Assembly: GCA_018268935.1 (NCBI GenBank)
Contig: JAFDVS010000038.1
Span: 16,202-80,201, forward strand
From: Acidobacteriota bacterium
Lineage (GTDB): Bacteria > Acidobacteriota > Terriglobia > Bryobacterales > Bryobacteraceae
Direction of reading: 5' to 3'
Length of the DNA stretch: 64,000 bases
Shown: piece by piece, positions 17,182 to 26,455 of the stretch
How the letters are laid out: every line of letters starts with the position of its first letter
How positions within the stretch are numbered: position 1 is the first letter of the stretch
Translations under genes and position numbers: made by a program
The notes under the pieces: model-generated
What the model was told of the DNA's origin: nothing
What the model saw: only the letters and a program-made list of their open reading frames with translations
The model's database searches: none

Positions 17182-19467
17182 CTACTGAGGAGGAATGGGT
17201 GGGGTGGTAGAGTCTATGGACCGCAGGAACTTCACGATCTGAGCTCGCTGATTGGGATCAGTGAGCGTGTCGACGCCGTTGGTTCCAGCGGAGCGGTGCG
17301 TAACGTTCTCCATCACCTGTTCGAGCGAATTGGCCGAACCGTTGTGGAAGAACGTGGCAGGCCAAGCCGAGATGGAGAGCAGGGACGGGGGGACATAGCC
17401 ATCGGCACCGAGGGGAGCAGCGGCATTGGCACGAACTTCGGTCTTCAGCCCTGCATCGAAGGTGCCAACCTTCTTCAACTGACCGATCAATTGGCCGTTG
17501 CTGAGGAGGCTGGCGTCGGGCGGAGGCGTGTGACCGATTTTGCTGGTGGTCCACTGGGGGCCACCGTGGCAGCTCTGGCAATTGGCCTGGCGGAATAGGG
17601 CTTCACCGGCCAGAGCGTCGGGGTCTTCCTTATCCACGGGGGCAATGGGTGCGCGTACGCCGAATTGGAGATACGCCTTGATGGCGTCCCAGCCGCCGAA
17701 GCCGCGAATACGCAATTGCCGTCGATTGGCGTTGGCTGGGGTGAACGCGGCGAGAGTGGGATCCTGCGTGGTGCCGTCGGCGCCGACGAGAATGCCCTGG
17801 CCTCCCGATACGCCACGAATGTTGGCTTCGAAGTCCTCCTGCTCATCGAAGATGCCGGACCAGTTGAAGGCGCGCTGCAGGGATGGATCGTCGGGATCGT
17901 AGTCTTGATGCTGGGACACGGTGCGGCGCGGACCAGCGGCGAAGATCCAGACGACGTTATCGGTCAAGCCGTCGGGATGGCAGGCAGCGCAGGAGCCCCA
18001 ACCGTTGTTGGACATGCGACCGCGGATGGGCGGCGACAATGGTGTAGGTCCATCGAAGACACCGACGGAGGAGTTGTAAAGCTCCTTGCCTGCATGAATG
18101 AGATCTTCCGTGGTGCCGGCCCCGGGGAGAGAGGCAGAGCGGAGCGCTGTGCCAAGGACAGTATCCTGGTTGGGCTCAATGTTGATGACCGTGACATCGC
18201 GGGAGATGTAGTTCATGACATAAGCGCGGGTATCGGTATTGTTGATGACGATGCCGCGGGGGTTCTTGCCGGTGGCGATCTGAAGAACGCGGGAAGGCGT
18301 GACGCCGGGTGCGTTAATGACTGCTGCGCGTCCGGTGCCGCGATCGAGGCTGAGCTTGAGGACCACATCGCTACCGGCGCTCACAACGTAGGCCTGATCT
18401 TCGCGGCTCTTGGCGGCGATGGCCCATGGCTGGGTGACAAACAGCTTCGGCGTGGCGGCCTGATCGGCGACGGCTTTGTGCATGTTGATGGTGAGGGCTG
18501 CGTCGGCGTTCTTAGCCAAATCGAGGACGTGCAGCAGCGACTGCGTGTTGACGTCGAAGCGAGTGGGGCCGTTGGGAGAAGCGCCGGTGCTGGGGACGTA
18601 AGCGAAGTTGCCCTTCACGATCATGCTGTTGAGCTGGTTGGGATAGGCGCTGGTGGTGAAGCGAAGCGAGGCTTCGTCGATGGTTGCCGGCGGCGCGACA
18701 CGGGCGATGGAGTCGCCGGCGGCGCGGAAGCCGGTATCGCCGATGGGCGGAAGGACAACCGCTCCGTCGATCTCATCGGACACGGTGCGGATCATGGTGA
18801 CCACACCCTGTTTGGCGTCGTCTTCGCCGTCGAGGCGGCCGGGACGCGGGAGTGCGAAGAACTGGGTAACGTAGACAATTTCGTCGTCATCGTCACCGTC
18901 GCCGTCGTTGGAGATCGCAATGCCAGTGGGAGAGAAGCCGACGTCGCGGATGGTTTTGATGACGCGGCCGGAGTTGGCATCAATCACCGACACACTGTCG
19001 GAGCGGCGATTGCTGACGTAGAGCTTGGAGCCGTTGGGTGTCATCGCGAGGCCATAGGGCTCAGTGCCGACTTTGATTTCGGTAACAACGCGGGCGACGT
19101 TAGCGGAGTTGCGATTGACGTTGATGACACTGATGGTGCCACTGACGGTGTTGGCGACGTAGAGGCGCGTTCCCTGCGGGTTGAGAGCGACACCGTTGGG
19201 CTCTTTGCCGACAAGGACTTCGCGAAGGCGGCGGTTGCGATCGGCGCCGACGTCGAAGATGGTGACTGTGTTGTTGTCCGGATTGGCAACGGCCAAGAGT
19301 GTGCCGTTGGCGTCTAGCGCCAGCGGCTGAGAGTTGATAACCCCCGTGAAACGGTTGAGGACCGGCGGAGGCGCGGACTGTGATTGCGCTCCCGTGGTGG
19401 CGAAATACGCCCCGATGCCGGCTACCACTACCGTTCCCAGTACCCTTCCTGCTGTTCTTCTTTTCAT
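17182..19467 (-). CDS. YVTN beta-propeller protein fused to a dihaem cytochrome c domain
   Basis: Exported electron-transfer protein of 761 residues. After the signal (MKRRTAGRVLGTVVVAGIGA), residues about 40-450 contain repeated YVTN/40-type propeller blades such as GTRLYVANTVSGTISVINV, GSKLYVSNRRSDSVSVIDA and DTRAYVMNYISRDVTVINI. The C-terminal 270 residues resemble a MauG/dihaem peroxidase-like module with haem sites C493-AACH and C630-QSCH. An Asp-rich loop (DGDGDDDDE) in the propeller may bind calcium. A promoter region of 118 bases and a GGAG ribosome-binding site precede it, and the strong terminator follows. Possible roles are oxidation of a periplasmic substrate or protein maturation; the substrate is unknown. 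Confidence 0.85.
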   Translation of the reverse strand: MKRRTAGRVLGTVVVAGIGAYFATTGAQSQSAPPPVLNRFTGVINSQPLALDANGTLLAVANPDNNTVTIFDVGADRNRRLREVLVGKEPNGVALNPQGTRLYVANTVSGTISVINVNRNSANVARVVTEIKVGTEPYGLAMTPNGSKLYVSNRRSDSVSVIDANSGRVIKTIRDVGFSPTGIAISNDGDGDDDDEIVYVTQFFALPRPGRLDGEDDAKQGVVTMIRTVSDEIDGAVVLPPIGDTGFRAAGDSIARVAPPATIDEASLRFTTSAYPNQLNSMIVKGNFAYVPSTGASPNGPTRFDVNTQSLLHVLDLAKNADAALTINMHKAVADQAATPKLFVTQPWAIAAKSREDQAYVVSAGSDVVLKLSLDRGTGRAAVINAPGVTPSRVLQIATGKNPRGIVINNTDTRAYVMNYISRDVTVINIEPNQDTVLGTALRSASLPGAGTTEDLIHAGKELYNSSVGVFDGPTPLSPPIRGRMSNNGWGSCAACHPDGLTDNVVWIFAAGPRRTVSQHQDYDPDDPSLQRAFNWSGIFDEQEDFEANIRGVSGGQGILVGADGTTQDPTLAAFTPANANRRQLRIRGFGGWDAIKAYLQFGVRAPIAPVDKEDPDALAGEALFRQANCQSCHGGPQWTTSKIGHTPPPDASLLSNGQLIGQLKKVGTFDAGLKTEVRANAAAPLGADGYVPPSLLSISAWPATFFHNGSANSLEQVMENVTHRSAGTNGVDTLTDPNQRAQIVKFLRSIDSTTPPIPPQ

Positions 19468-19584
19468 TTGTATCCTTCGCTCCTCTTTCGAAGTGGAGTA
19501 GTGTTGCAGTGTCCACTATATAGGAATCGCGAAAAAAGGCCGTAAGGGAGGCGTAAGGAAACGGTAAGAAAGAAACGGATACCG

Positions 19585-20889
19585 CTATCTTGTTGTTTTG
19601 TTATAGGCTTCGTCGAGAATTTCGATGACGTGAGCGACGCGCTGGCCGTGTCCATGGCGCTTCACGCCGGCACGCAACTGGATCATGCAGCCGGTATTGG
19701 CGGTGGCGATTACCTGGGTAGAAGCGGAGTTGGCGAAGTCCATCTTGCGCTCGAGGATCTGCATCGACATCTCATTTTGGATGACGTTGTAGATGCCAGC
19801 ACTGCCGCAGCAGAGATCGGCCATGGGCATCTCACGGAACTGAAGGCCAGGGACTGCGCGGAGTAGTTTGCGAGGGGCGGCTTTCACTTTTTGGCCATGG
19901 GCGAGGTGGCAGGAATCCTGATAGGTCACCGTCATATCGAGCCGGCCCATGGCGGGGTTGAGTTCGATGGAGGCAAGGAATTCGTTGATATCTTTGACGC
20001 GGGCAGCGAACTGGGCGGCACGCGCGGCGTAGGCGGGTTCGTGCTCCAGGAGTTCGCCGTATTCTTTAAGGGTGGAGCCGCAACCGGCGGAGTTGGTGAT
20101 GATGGCATCGAAGCCGCCGGTGAGGAGAGCATCGATATTTCGGCGGGCGAGTTCACGGGCCTTGGTGCGAATGCCGGCATGCTGGTGGAGCGCCCCGCAG
20201 CAGGTCTGGGTATCGGGTACGTGAACTTCGCATCCGTTTTTCTGGAGGACACGCACGGTGGCTTCATTCAGACGGGCGAAGCTGACGTTGGCAACACAGC
20301 CGCCGAGCATGGCAACCTTGAAGCGTTTCACTCCTTCGGCAGGGAATACTTTGCCGTAGGCTTCAAAGAAGCTGGGGAACTCGGCTTCAGGAGAGAGTTG
20401 ATCGAGTTCGGCCAGTTTGGGAAAGGCTTTGAAAATGCCGATGGCCGAGGCGAGGCTGCGCAGTCCGAGCGAACGATAAGCCCAGAGGCCGCGTGCCGCC
20501 AGTTGAAGGAGGAGACGCGAGGAAAGAAGGTTGCCGAAGACGAAGCCGCGAATCATTCGAGTGAGGAATGGGCGTTCGACCTTTCGCTCAATTTCGGCGC
20601 GGGCATCTTCAATGAGCCTTCCGTAATGCACGCCGGAGGGGCAAGCGCTTTCGCAGCCTCGGCAGGCGAGGCAGAGATCGAGGTGTTCGAGGTAGGAGGG
20701 ACTGATGGCAGCCCCATCGTGAACCTGCACCATCTGGTAGATGCGGCCACGGGGAGAATCCATTTCAAGGCCGAGGACTCGGTATGTAGGGCAGGAGTTC
20801 AGACAGAGACCGCAGTGCACGCACTTGTCGAGATCCTGCTGCCTCGGCTGGTCGATTTCATGCAGCACTTTGAGTTCAGATGCGGCCAT
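19585..20889 (-). CDS. glcF: Glycolate oxidase iron-sulfur subunit GlcF
   Basis: Electron-transfer subunit of the membrane-associated glycolate (or D-lactate-type) dehydrogenase. The N-terminal ferredoxin part has CVHCGLCLNSCPTYR and, about 50 residues later, CLACRGCESACPSG, giving two [4Fe-4S] clusters. The C-terminal half has two CCG domains, with CCGALHQHAG and CCGSAGIYN. The length of 434 aa matches GlcF. Its start overlaps the end of glcE by 14 bases, so the two are translationally linked. glcD, the flavoprotein subunit expected in the same operon, is not in this window. Confidence 0.93.
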   Translation of the reverse strand: MAASELKVLHEIDQPRQQDLDKCVHCGLCLNSCPTYRVLGLEMDSPRGRIYQMVQVHDGAAISPSYLEHLDLCLACRGCESACPSGVHYGRLIEDARAEIERKVERPFLTRMIRGFVFGNLLSSRLLLQLAARGLWAYRSLGLRSLASAIGIFKAFPKLAELDQLSPEAEFPSFFEAYGKVFPAEGVKRFKVAMLGGCVANVSFARLNEATVRVLQKNGCEVHVPDTQTCCGALHQHAGIRTKARELARRNIDALLTGGFDAIITNSAGCGSTLKEYGELLEHEPAYAARAAQFAARVKDINEFLASIELNPAMGRLDMTVTYQDSCHLAHGQKVKAAPRKLLRAVPGLQFREMPMADLCCGSAGIYNVIQNEMSMQILERKMDFANSASTQVIATANTGCMIQLRAGVKRHGHGQRVAHVIEILDEAYNKTTR

Positions 20890-21991
20890 AGAGCCTCCCT
20901 GGGTTCAGCAGGTGCTGGGGGTCGAACATGTTCTTGATCCGCTGCATGAGTGGGAAAGAGGAATCCGTTTGAGGCCAGTAAGTGATGTTGCCGTTGGCTG
21001 CGGCCGGGCCAAATTCGATCAGGGACTGAGGCACGCGCAGTGCTTCGCCAGCCTGGGCCGCATCGCGCAGATGGGAGTAGACAACGCCATTGCCCGCGCG
21101 AGCAACGAGAGTGCCGGGGAGTTTCTCCAAGCAGGCGGCCATGCCGCGCAACGGGGTGACGGTGCGGACGACGCATCCGGCGGGGTGTTCGGCGAGAAAA
21201 CGTTCGGTAGAAGTAGCGACGGACTGCCAGAACTCGCCTTCCGGTTCGCCATCGAGCACTTCCGCAGCGGGGAATTCCTTGCGGCAGCGGGCGAGCAAAG
21301 CCTCATTGCCGAAGTAGGCGACGGCGAGGGTCCATTGCTGCTCGCCTTCGCGGCGCAGAAGATCGATGGCCGCCGGTTGGAGAACACCGCCCAGAATGCG
21401 GTCGCGTTGTTCGATTGCCGCGGCGGCGGTGGTGAAATCGAAGAGGAACGTGCAGGAGCCGGCCGGTAGCGGGGCGAGTTTGAAGTTGACGGAAGTGATG
21501 GCGGCGAGCGTCCCGAGAGAGCCGATGAGAAGTTTGGCCATATCCAATCCAGCGACGTTTTTTACGACCATGCCGCCGGACTGAACGAGCTTGCCTTCGA
21601 GGGTAGCGAACTCCATACCGATGACGACATCGCGGGCGGTGCCGAACTGGCGGCGCAGAGGGCCACTGGAGTTGCAGGCGATCACTCCACCGACGGTTGC
21701 ACTTGCCGCGAAGCAGGGCTCGAGGGGGACCATGTAGCCATCTTTTTCGAGCATTTCGGTAAAGCGCGCGTAGGGCATGCCGGCCTGCACGCTGACGGTG
21801 AGATCCTTGGGTTCGTATTGCAGGACGCGATCGAGTGCCGAGGTGGAGATGCGGAGATCGGCGGGGGCGATGGGGCCGCCTGCGCGCGGTTTGCTGCCGT
21901 TGCCCAGCAGTTCGATGCTGTGCCCGGATTGTGCGGCGTCATGAAGGGTTGCGGCGAGTTCCTGTGGACTCGCCGGCTGAAGAAATTCCAT
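20876..21991 (-). CDS. glcE: Glycolate oxidase FAD-binding subunit GlcE
   Basis: FAD-binding type 4 (PCMH/VAO fold) protein of 371 aa that works with GlcD and GlcF in oxidation of glycolate to glyoxylate. Visible parts are the FAD-pyrophosphate region SIELLGNGSKPRAGG, the strand DLTVSVQAGMPYARFTEML, and GGVIACNSSGPLRRQFGTARD followed by GGMVVKNVAGLDMAKLLIGS, all characteristic of GlcE. The C-terminus (MFDPQHLLNPGRLYGRI) is the classical FAD-oxidase ending. The first gene of the pair; an unrelated secreted protein gene ends 46 bases upstream on the same strand. Confidence 0.92.
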   Translation of the reverse strand: MEFLQPASPQELAATLHDAAQSGHSIELLGNGSKPRAGGPIAPADLRISTSALDRVLQYEPKDLTVSVQAGMPYARFTEMLEKDGYMVPLEPCFAASATVGGVIACNSSGPLRRQFGTARDVVIGMEFATLEGKLVQSGGMVVKNVAGLDMAKLLIGSLGTLAAITSVNFKLAPLPAGSCTFLFDFTTAAAAIEQRDRILGGVLQPAAIDLLRREGEQQWTLAVAYFGNEALLARCRKEFPAAEVLDGEPEGEFWQSVATSTERFLAEHPAGCVVRTVTPLRGMAACLEKLPGTLVARAGNGVVYSHLRDAAQAGEALRVPQSLIEFGPAAANGNITYWPQTDSSFPLMQRIKNMFDPQHLLNPGRLYGRI

Positions 21992-22037
21992 GCGAACTAC
22001 TTATGATGGCACAGGTCCATCGGCGTGCGAACGCGGT

Positions 22038-22880
22038 TTATTCGAGGACGGAAAAGCCGGGGAAGATGTTAATGGCTCCGCTGTCGAAGAATTGCAGAGC
22101 GACGACGGCGACACCGGCCTTGCTGCTATCGCGCTGTTGGAACTCGACGCTGCCTCGGGCGCCGCGAGCGGCGCGAACGGCATCGGCGGGAACGAAGCCA
22201 GCGGCTCCGAAGCCTGCGATGTCGCGTGTGGAGGTGTGAATCTGGCGGCCCTCATCGTCGCGCACGATCACACGGATGGTGGAATCGCGAGTGTCGAGGT
22301 TGATGACGCTGATCTCGGTTTCACTGCCTTCGGTGTTGTCGAAGAAGGTTTCGGTGACGTAATCCTCAAAGTGAGTCGCGGGGTAGCTGACGCCAAGGAG
22401 GCCGTCCTGGCCTTCGATCTCGACAGAAACGGTGGCAGCGATGCGGTTCGTGCCGGCGTCGAAGAAGCTCCAAACGACCTGATCGTCGCCTCGGGCGCTG
22501 GTTTCGACGGTTGTGAGCCCTCGGGCGGGAATGCGTAGCTTGACGCTTTGGCGGCGGCCGAGGTCCTTGAGATCCATGGCTGCGTCGAAGCCGTCATCGT
22601 CGATGAAGAACAGCTCCAGATCGATGGCTTTGTTTTCCATGTTGAGCATGCGGATCCGCGTCCGCAGCCCGTCTCCATTGGCGACGAATGGCATCACGAA
22701 GTCGCCATCGGTGACCAATGCAGCGCGTGCCAGGTTTGATTTCGCCGCACGCGCGGTATCTTCTTTTGCCGATGCTTGCCCGCGCTGGCGTAGCAGCCGT
22801 CGCAAGTCCTCCGGTCCTGCCGCTTGCGCGGCCGCGGCGCACAGTGCCGCAAACACTACCAACGACCCAATTCTCCTCAT
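22038..22880 (-). CDS. Secreted protein of unknown function, beta-sandwich-like
   Basis: 280 residues with a clear signal peptide (MRRIGSLVVFAALCAAAAQA) and a good ribosome-binding site (ggagaaagag). After a charged linker (about 22-45) the protein is strand-rich with regular acidic turns (LELFFIDDDGFDAAMDLKD, ISVINLDTRDSTIRVIVRDD), as in two tandem beta-sandwich domains. I recognise no catalytic motif or named family. It is divergent from the hydrolase gene with only 35 bases between starts, so both promoters must overlap the other gene's 5' end. Possibly co-transcribed with glcE-glcF, 46 bases downstream, without a functional link being evident. Confidence 0.7.
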   Translation of the reverse strand: MRRIGSLVVFAALCAAAAQAAGPEDLRRLLRQRGQASAKEDTARAAKSNLARAALVTDGDFVMPFVANGDGLRTRIRMLNMENKAIDLELFFIDDDGFDAAMDLKDLGRRQSVKLRIPARGLTTVETSARGDDQVVWSFFDAGTNRIAATVSVEIEGQDGLLGVSYPATHFEDYVTETFFDNTEGSETEISVINLDTRDSTIRVIVRDDEGRQIHTSTRDIAGFGAAGFVPADAVRAARGARGSVEFQQRDSSKAGVAVVALQFFDSGAINIFPGFSVLE

Positions 22881-22915
22881 GGCTCTTTCTCCAGCGAGGG
22901 TCCTATAATGCCCTC

Positions 22916-24901
22916 ATGCCTTTATTCGTTTTCCTGTTGCTGTTGGCCGGCCGGCTATGGGCCCAAAGCGAGGCCGATCTCGCGTTTTATAAGACGTTGA
23001 ACGATGGCAAGGGGGTACAGGAAATGTTGAGCCAGTACCTTCATGCAGAGGCCTCGAAGCACCTCGATGCGCGCCAGAAACGGGTGGCGGAAACGCGCGA
23101 CTGGGGCGCTTACAAAGCGCGTTTTCGCGAAGCGCTTACGAATGCGCTGGGCGGGCCGTTTCCCGAGCGCGGCCCACTGAACGCCACGGTGACGGGCACG
23201 ATTGAACGCAACGGGTACCGGATTGAGAAGGTGATCTTTGAGAGCCAGCCGAAGTTTTATGTGACGGCGAACCTGTACGTACCTACGGGGACGCGGGGGC
23301 CGTTCCCAGCGATTCTCTTTCCTTTGGGTCATGAATCGGGGGCGAAAGCACATGAGGCGTGGCAACGGGTACTAGCGAATCTGGCGATGCGGGGGTTTGT
23401 GCTGCTGGCGTGGGACCCGATCGGACAGGGCGAACGGATCCAGATGTGGGACGCGGATTTTCAGACTTCGAAGCTGGTTGCCTCCACCACCGAGCACACG
23501 ATGCAGGGCATTCAGACGCTGTTGGTGGGAGATGCACTGGCACGGTACACGATCTACGACGGCATGCGAGCGCTGGATTATCTGCTTTCGCGGCCAGAGG
23601 TGGATAAGACGAAGGTGGGCATCACCGGTAATTCCGGAGGTGGGACACATACCTCGTACATCGCGTCGCTGGAGGACAGGCTCCATGTGGCGGCGCCATC
23701 GTGCTATCTGACCAGTTGGCGGCGCCTGCTGGAGACGATTGGGCCGCAGGATGCGGAACAGTGCTTTCCGGGGTGGCTGGCGGCGGGCTACGATCATCCG
23801 GACTTCATTTATGCATTCGCTCCGAAGCCGTTTCTGATGCTGACGGCGATTCGGGATTTCTTCTCGATCACCGGGGCCCGAGAAACGTACGCCGAAGCGC
23901 GGCGGATGTATGATTCGGCGAATGCGGAAGCGCGCTTTGGGAAGTTTGAAGCTGATGACGGGCACGGATATACAAAGCCTCGGCGGGAAGCGGCCTATCG
24001 CTGGTTTTCCAAGTGGCTGAAGGGGAGCGAGGACACATCACCGGAACAGGACATCGCGATTCTCAGCGAGAAAGAGCTGAATGCCACTTCGACGGGGCAG
24101 GTGGTGACCGCCATGCGCGGCGGCACGGATATTCACACGCTGAACCTGGCACGCTGGAAGCAATTGCGCGGCACAGGCACGCTGGACGATGTGCGGCGGG
24201 TGACGAATTTTCAATTGAAACTGGCCAAGCCGGCGTCGCAGGAGTATGGAACGGTGGATCTGGGCGGCGGGATGCGGATGATCAAGCTCACCTATGCGAC
24301 GGAACCGGGCATTGTTGTACCGGCTGTGCTTTATCTTCCGCCGGGCGCGGGGAAAAAGCCGGCGTCGATTCTGGCGCACGGACGCGGAAAGACCGCGACA
24401 CGGGAACTGGCGATGGAGCGAGCCCGTGCGGGCGAAGTAGTGCTTTCCATCGATCTGCGAGGTTTTGGAGAGACGGTGCCCTCGAAGCTGAAGAGTTCCG
24501 ATTGGCAACGCTATTTCGGTGATTATGATTCCGCTATGACGGCAATCCTGCTGAATAAACCGCTGGTGGCGATGCGGGCGGAGGATATCAGCGCGGCGGT
24601 GAGTCTTCTCTCTGAACGCACGGACGTGGATCCGTCGCGCGTATCGCTGTATGGGATCGACGGGGCAGCAGTCCCGTCGTTATACGCAATGGCGCTCGAT
24701 AACCGGATCTCGTCGGCGACGCTGGATGGACTGCTGATCAGTTATGAAGACGCTGTGCGGCGGCGCATCCACCGGCGCGTGTTCGAACAGATTGTGGTTG
24801 GTGCGCTGCGATTGTACGATCTTCCGGATCTGATCCGGTTCGCTTCGCCGAGAAAGATAATCGTGAAGAGCAAGGTGGATGCCCTGGGCAATGCGCTGTA
24901 G
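22916..24901 (+). CDS. Secreted tandem alpha/beta-hydrolase (acetyl-xylan-esterase-like)
   Basis: Exported protein of 661 residues with signal MPLFVFLLLLAGRLWAQ; the ATG is chosen because it opens the signal peptide. The first alpha/beta-hydrolase domain (about residues 95-370) has the nucleophile elbow GITGNSGGG with Ser240, a strand WDPIGQGERIQMWD, and late Asp/His candidates (DFFSIT, DDGHGYTKPRR). The second half (about 410-655) repeats the fold (ASILAHGRGKTATRE, LSIDLRGFGE), but the nucleophile position reads GIDGAAVPS, with no Ser in the GxSxG place. So only the first half is likely catalytic. Similar architectures are annotated as acetyl-xylan esterase or dienelactone-hydrolase-type proteins of glycan degradation. 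Confidence 0.83.
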   Translation: MPLFVFLLLLAGRLWAQSEADLAFYKTLNDGKGVQEMLSQYLHAEASKHLDARQKRVAETRDWGAYKARFREALTNALGGPFPERGPLNATVTGTIERNGYRIEKVIFESQPKFYVTANLYVPTGTRGPFPAILFPLGHESGAKAHEAWQRVLANLAMRGFVLLAWDPIGQGERIQMWDADFQTSKLVASTTEHTMQGIQTLLVGDALARYTIYDGMRALDYLLSRPEVDKTKVGITGNSGGGTHTSYIASLEDRLHVAAPSCYLTSWRRLLETIGPQDAEQCFPGWLAAGYDHPDFIYAFAPKPFLMLTAIRDFFSITGARETYAEARRMYDSANAEARFGKFEADDGHGYTKPRREAAYRWFSKWLKGSEDTSPEQDIAILSEKELNATSTGQVVTAMRGGTDIHTLNLARWKQLRGTGTLDDVRRVTNFQLKLAKPASQEYGTVDLGGGMRMIKLTYATEPGIVVPAVLYLPPGAGKKPASILAHGRGKTATRELAMERARAGEVVLSIDLRGFGETVPSKLKSSDWQRYFGDYDSAMTAILLNKPLVAMRAEDISAAVSLLSERTDVDPSRVSLYGIDGAAVPSLYAMALDNRISSATLDGLLISYEDAVRRRIHRRVFEQIVVGALRLYDLPDLIRFASPRKIIVKSKVDALGNAL

Positions 24902-25125
24902 CAGGGAGGAATTGCCCTATGAGGCAGATTTTACCGATTTCTTATCGGATATCCTAGTCGCAAACCTAAGAGAAACAACGTAGCCCTTCCGGCCTTTGAA
25001 TTGCTGGAATTGAGCAACTGCGAAATTCTACGTATTTCGCCCGGCGAGCAACTCCCCACACCCCGAAGCAAGCTGTGTCAACGCACGGCAAATCGACAAA
25101 CAAGAAACATTTCTGGAGTGTGAGA
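24902..25125. other. Non-coding gap upstream of PEP-CTERM gene
   Basis: No plausible coding frame. It contains a short hairpin (CCGAT/ATCGG around 24928-24943) just after the hydrolase stop, too weak and without a T run to call a terminator, and AT-richer sequence that presumably holds the promoter of the next gene. The sigma-54-like boxes described upstream of some PEP-CTERM genes were looked for and not seen. Confidence 0.4.
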
Positions 25126-25824
25126 ATGTCATTTCATCACGCGGCGCTCCGCCTTGCATTGGCGGGAGGAGCTTTCGTACTGCTTTCGCCATGGATGGCG
25201 CGAGGCAATGTAGTTACCCTTGACCTTGTGTGTGTGTTGAACAACACAGGAGTTTGCGTGGAGGGGCCATCCTTTGGCACGGTGACCCTTACGGACACAG
25301 CGCCAAACACCGTGCGCCTGGATACGGATCTGTACAATCCCAACCTGAAGTTTATGGACATGATGTTCCAGGTTGTGGGGCTTGTTGGGATGGTGTGGAA
25401 TCTGACGGACCCGGTGGAGAACCCATTGGCGTTGGGGACATATTCCATCCCTCCGAACGCGGGAACGTTTAATCTTGGATCGCCGGACAACCCGCCGGAT
25501 GCAAAGCAAGGCTGGAACGGAAAAAGCGGCTACGTGGGCGTAGTCCAGGCAACGGGCCTATCTACGGCCAGCTTCATCACGAACGATGGTGGGACCGGGC
25601 AGTATTACGTTGCCATGCACATCCAAAGCATCGGGCCGGACGGCTGTACGGGTGCGGGGGATGGATCAACCGATTGCCTGCCGGGGCAGGCAGGATCCGG
25701 ATCACTCAAGATCGGAGGCGTGCTGGCGTCAGTTGCAGATGAGCCCACACCTGAGCCGTGGACCTTCGGCCTGGTGGGCACGGCGCTAATGGGGCTTTCC
25801 CTGTTAGGGAAGCGGATTCGCTAA
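25126..25824 (+). CDS. PEP-CTERM sorting-domain protein
   Basis: Secreted protein of 232 residues. The start at 25126 begins the signal (MSFHHAALRLALAGGAFVLL) and has GGAG about ten bases upstream; the frame is open 17 codons earlier. The body is strand-rich, with a Cys pair (LVCVLNNTGVCVEG) near the mature N-terminus and a second pair (GCTGAGDGSTDC). The C-terminus PEPWTFGLVGTALMGLSLL followed by GKRIR is the tripartite PEP-CTERM signal (PEP box, hydrophobic helix, basic tail) processed by exosortase. This implies an exosortase elsewhere in the genome and export toward the cell surface or matrix. No enzymatic domain recognised. Confidence 0.8.
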   Translation: MSFHHAALRLALAGGAFVLLSPWMARGNVVTLDLVCVLNNTGVCVEGPSFGTVTLTDTAPNTVRLDTDLYNPNLKFMDMMFQVVGLVGMVWNLTDPVENPLALGTYSIPPNAGTFNLGSPDNPPDAKQGWNGKSGYVGVVQATGLSTASFITNDGGTGQYYVAMHIQSIGPDGCTGAGDGSTDCLPGQAGSGSLKIGGVLASVADEPTPEPWTFGLVGTALMGLSLLGKRIR

Positions 25825-25835
25825 GAGGCCCGCAG

Positions 25836-25870
25836 CATCAAACTACTTCCGCAAGGGAAGTAGTTTGATG
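25836..25870. terminator. Perfect 15-bp palindrome between convergent genes
   Basis: CATCAAACTACTTCC at 25836-25850 pairs perfectly with 25856-25870 across a 5-base loop. It starts 12 bases after the stop of the plus-strand PEP-CTERM gene and contains the stop codon and last few codons of the minus-strand DUF1080 gene. A hairpin shared by convergent transcripts, probably a bidirectional terminator or 3'-end stabiliser. No T run follows on either side, so intrinsic termination is not certain. Confidence 0.6.
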
Positions 25871-26448
25871 TTGCGAAATTCGATGGGGTTTTCCTTCTGG
25901 CACTGGAAGCCGATGACGCCGGAGGTATGCTTTGTGTCGCGGGCATCCAGGACTTTCTTGCCGTTGAGTTGGATGAGGAAGTGATCGCCACGGGCGGTGA
26001 TTTCGTAGGTGTTCCATTGTCCGCCGATGACCTTGGCGGGTCCTGCCTTCACGCTGCCGACGAGGCTTCCGGTGAGGAATCCTTGCGGCTGATAGTCCCA
26101 GATCTGAAGTTCGTAGCCCGTCTGGTGGGGAGCGCCCTCTTTCTGCGACCGGAGGAACACACCGCTGTTCACTTTCTCCGTGCCTCGGAATTCGAGCTTC
26201 AACGTGAAGTCAGTGAATGAAGCGGAGGTGCTGATCCATCCGGGGACGGTGCCGGGGCAGGAGATGGCTCCATTGCGAACGGACCAATTGCCGGTGGCGG
26301 CTGCGTCGAAGGTGGAACGTGCGTCCCAGCCTTTGAGGCTCGCGCCATCGAAGAGTTGAATCCAACCGGCGGAGGACTCCGCTTTGGAGAGCGTATTCGG
26401 TTGCTGAGCAAGCAGGGTGGCGGCGGTGAAGAGGAGCAAAGGCAACAT
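25843..26448 (-). CDS. DUF1080 (3-keto-disaccharide hydrolase-like) secreted protein
   Basis: Concanavalin/LamG-like jelly-roll protein of 201 aa with signal MLPLLLFTAATLLAQQ. Family marks are GWIQLFDGASLKGWDAR, NWSVRNGAISC, FTDFTLKLEFRGTEKVNSGV, FLRSQKEG, GYELQIWD, and the ending GVIGFQCQKENPIEFRNIKL. Members bind or hydrolyse glycans (3-keto-glycosides in characterised cases) outside the cytoplasm. It begins seven bases after the stop of the DUF6282 gene, so the two form an operon. The last codons lie inside the palindrome shared with the convergent neighbour. Confidence 0.88.
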   Translation of the reverse strand: MLPLLLFTAATLLAQQPNTLSKAESSAGWIQLFDGASLKGWDARSTFDAAATGNWSVRNGAISCPGTVPGWISTSASFTDFTLKLEFRGTEKVNSGVFLRSQKEGAPHQTGYELQIWDYQPQGFLTGSLVGSVKAGPAKVIGGQWNTYEITARGDHFLIQLNGKKVLDARDTKHTSGVIGFQCQKENPIEFRNIKLLPLRK

Positions 26449-26455
26449 GCAGCAC

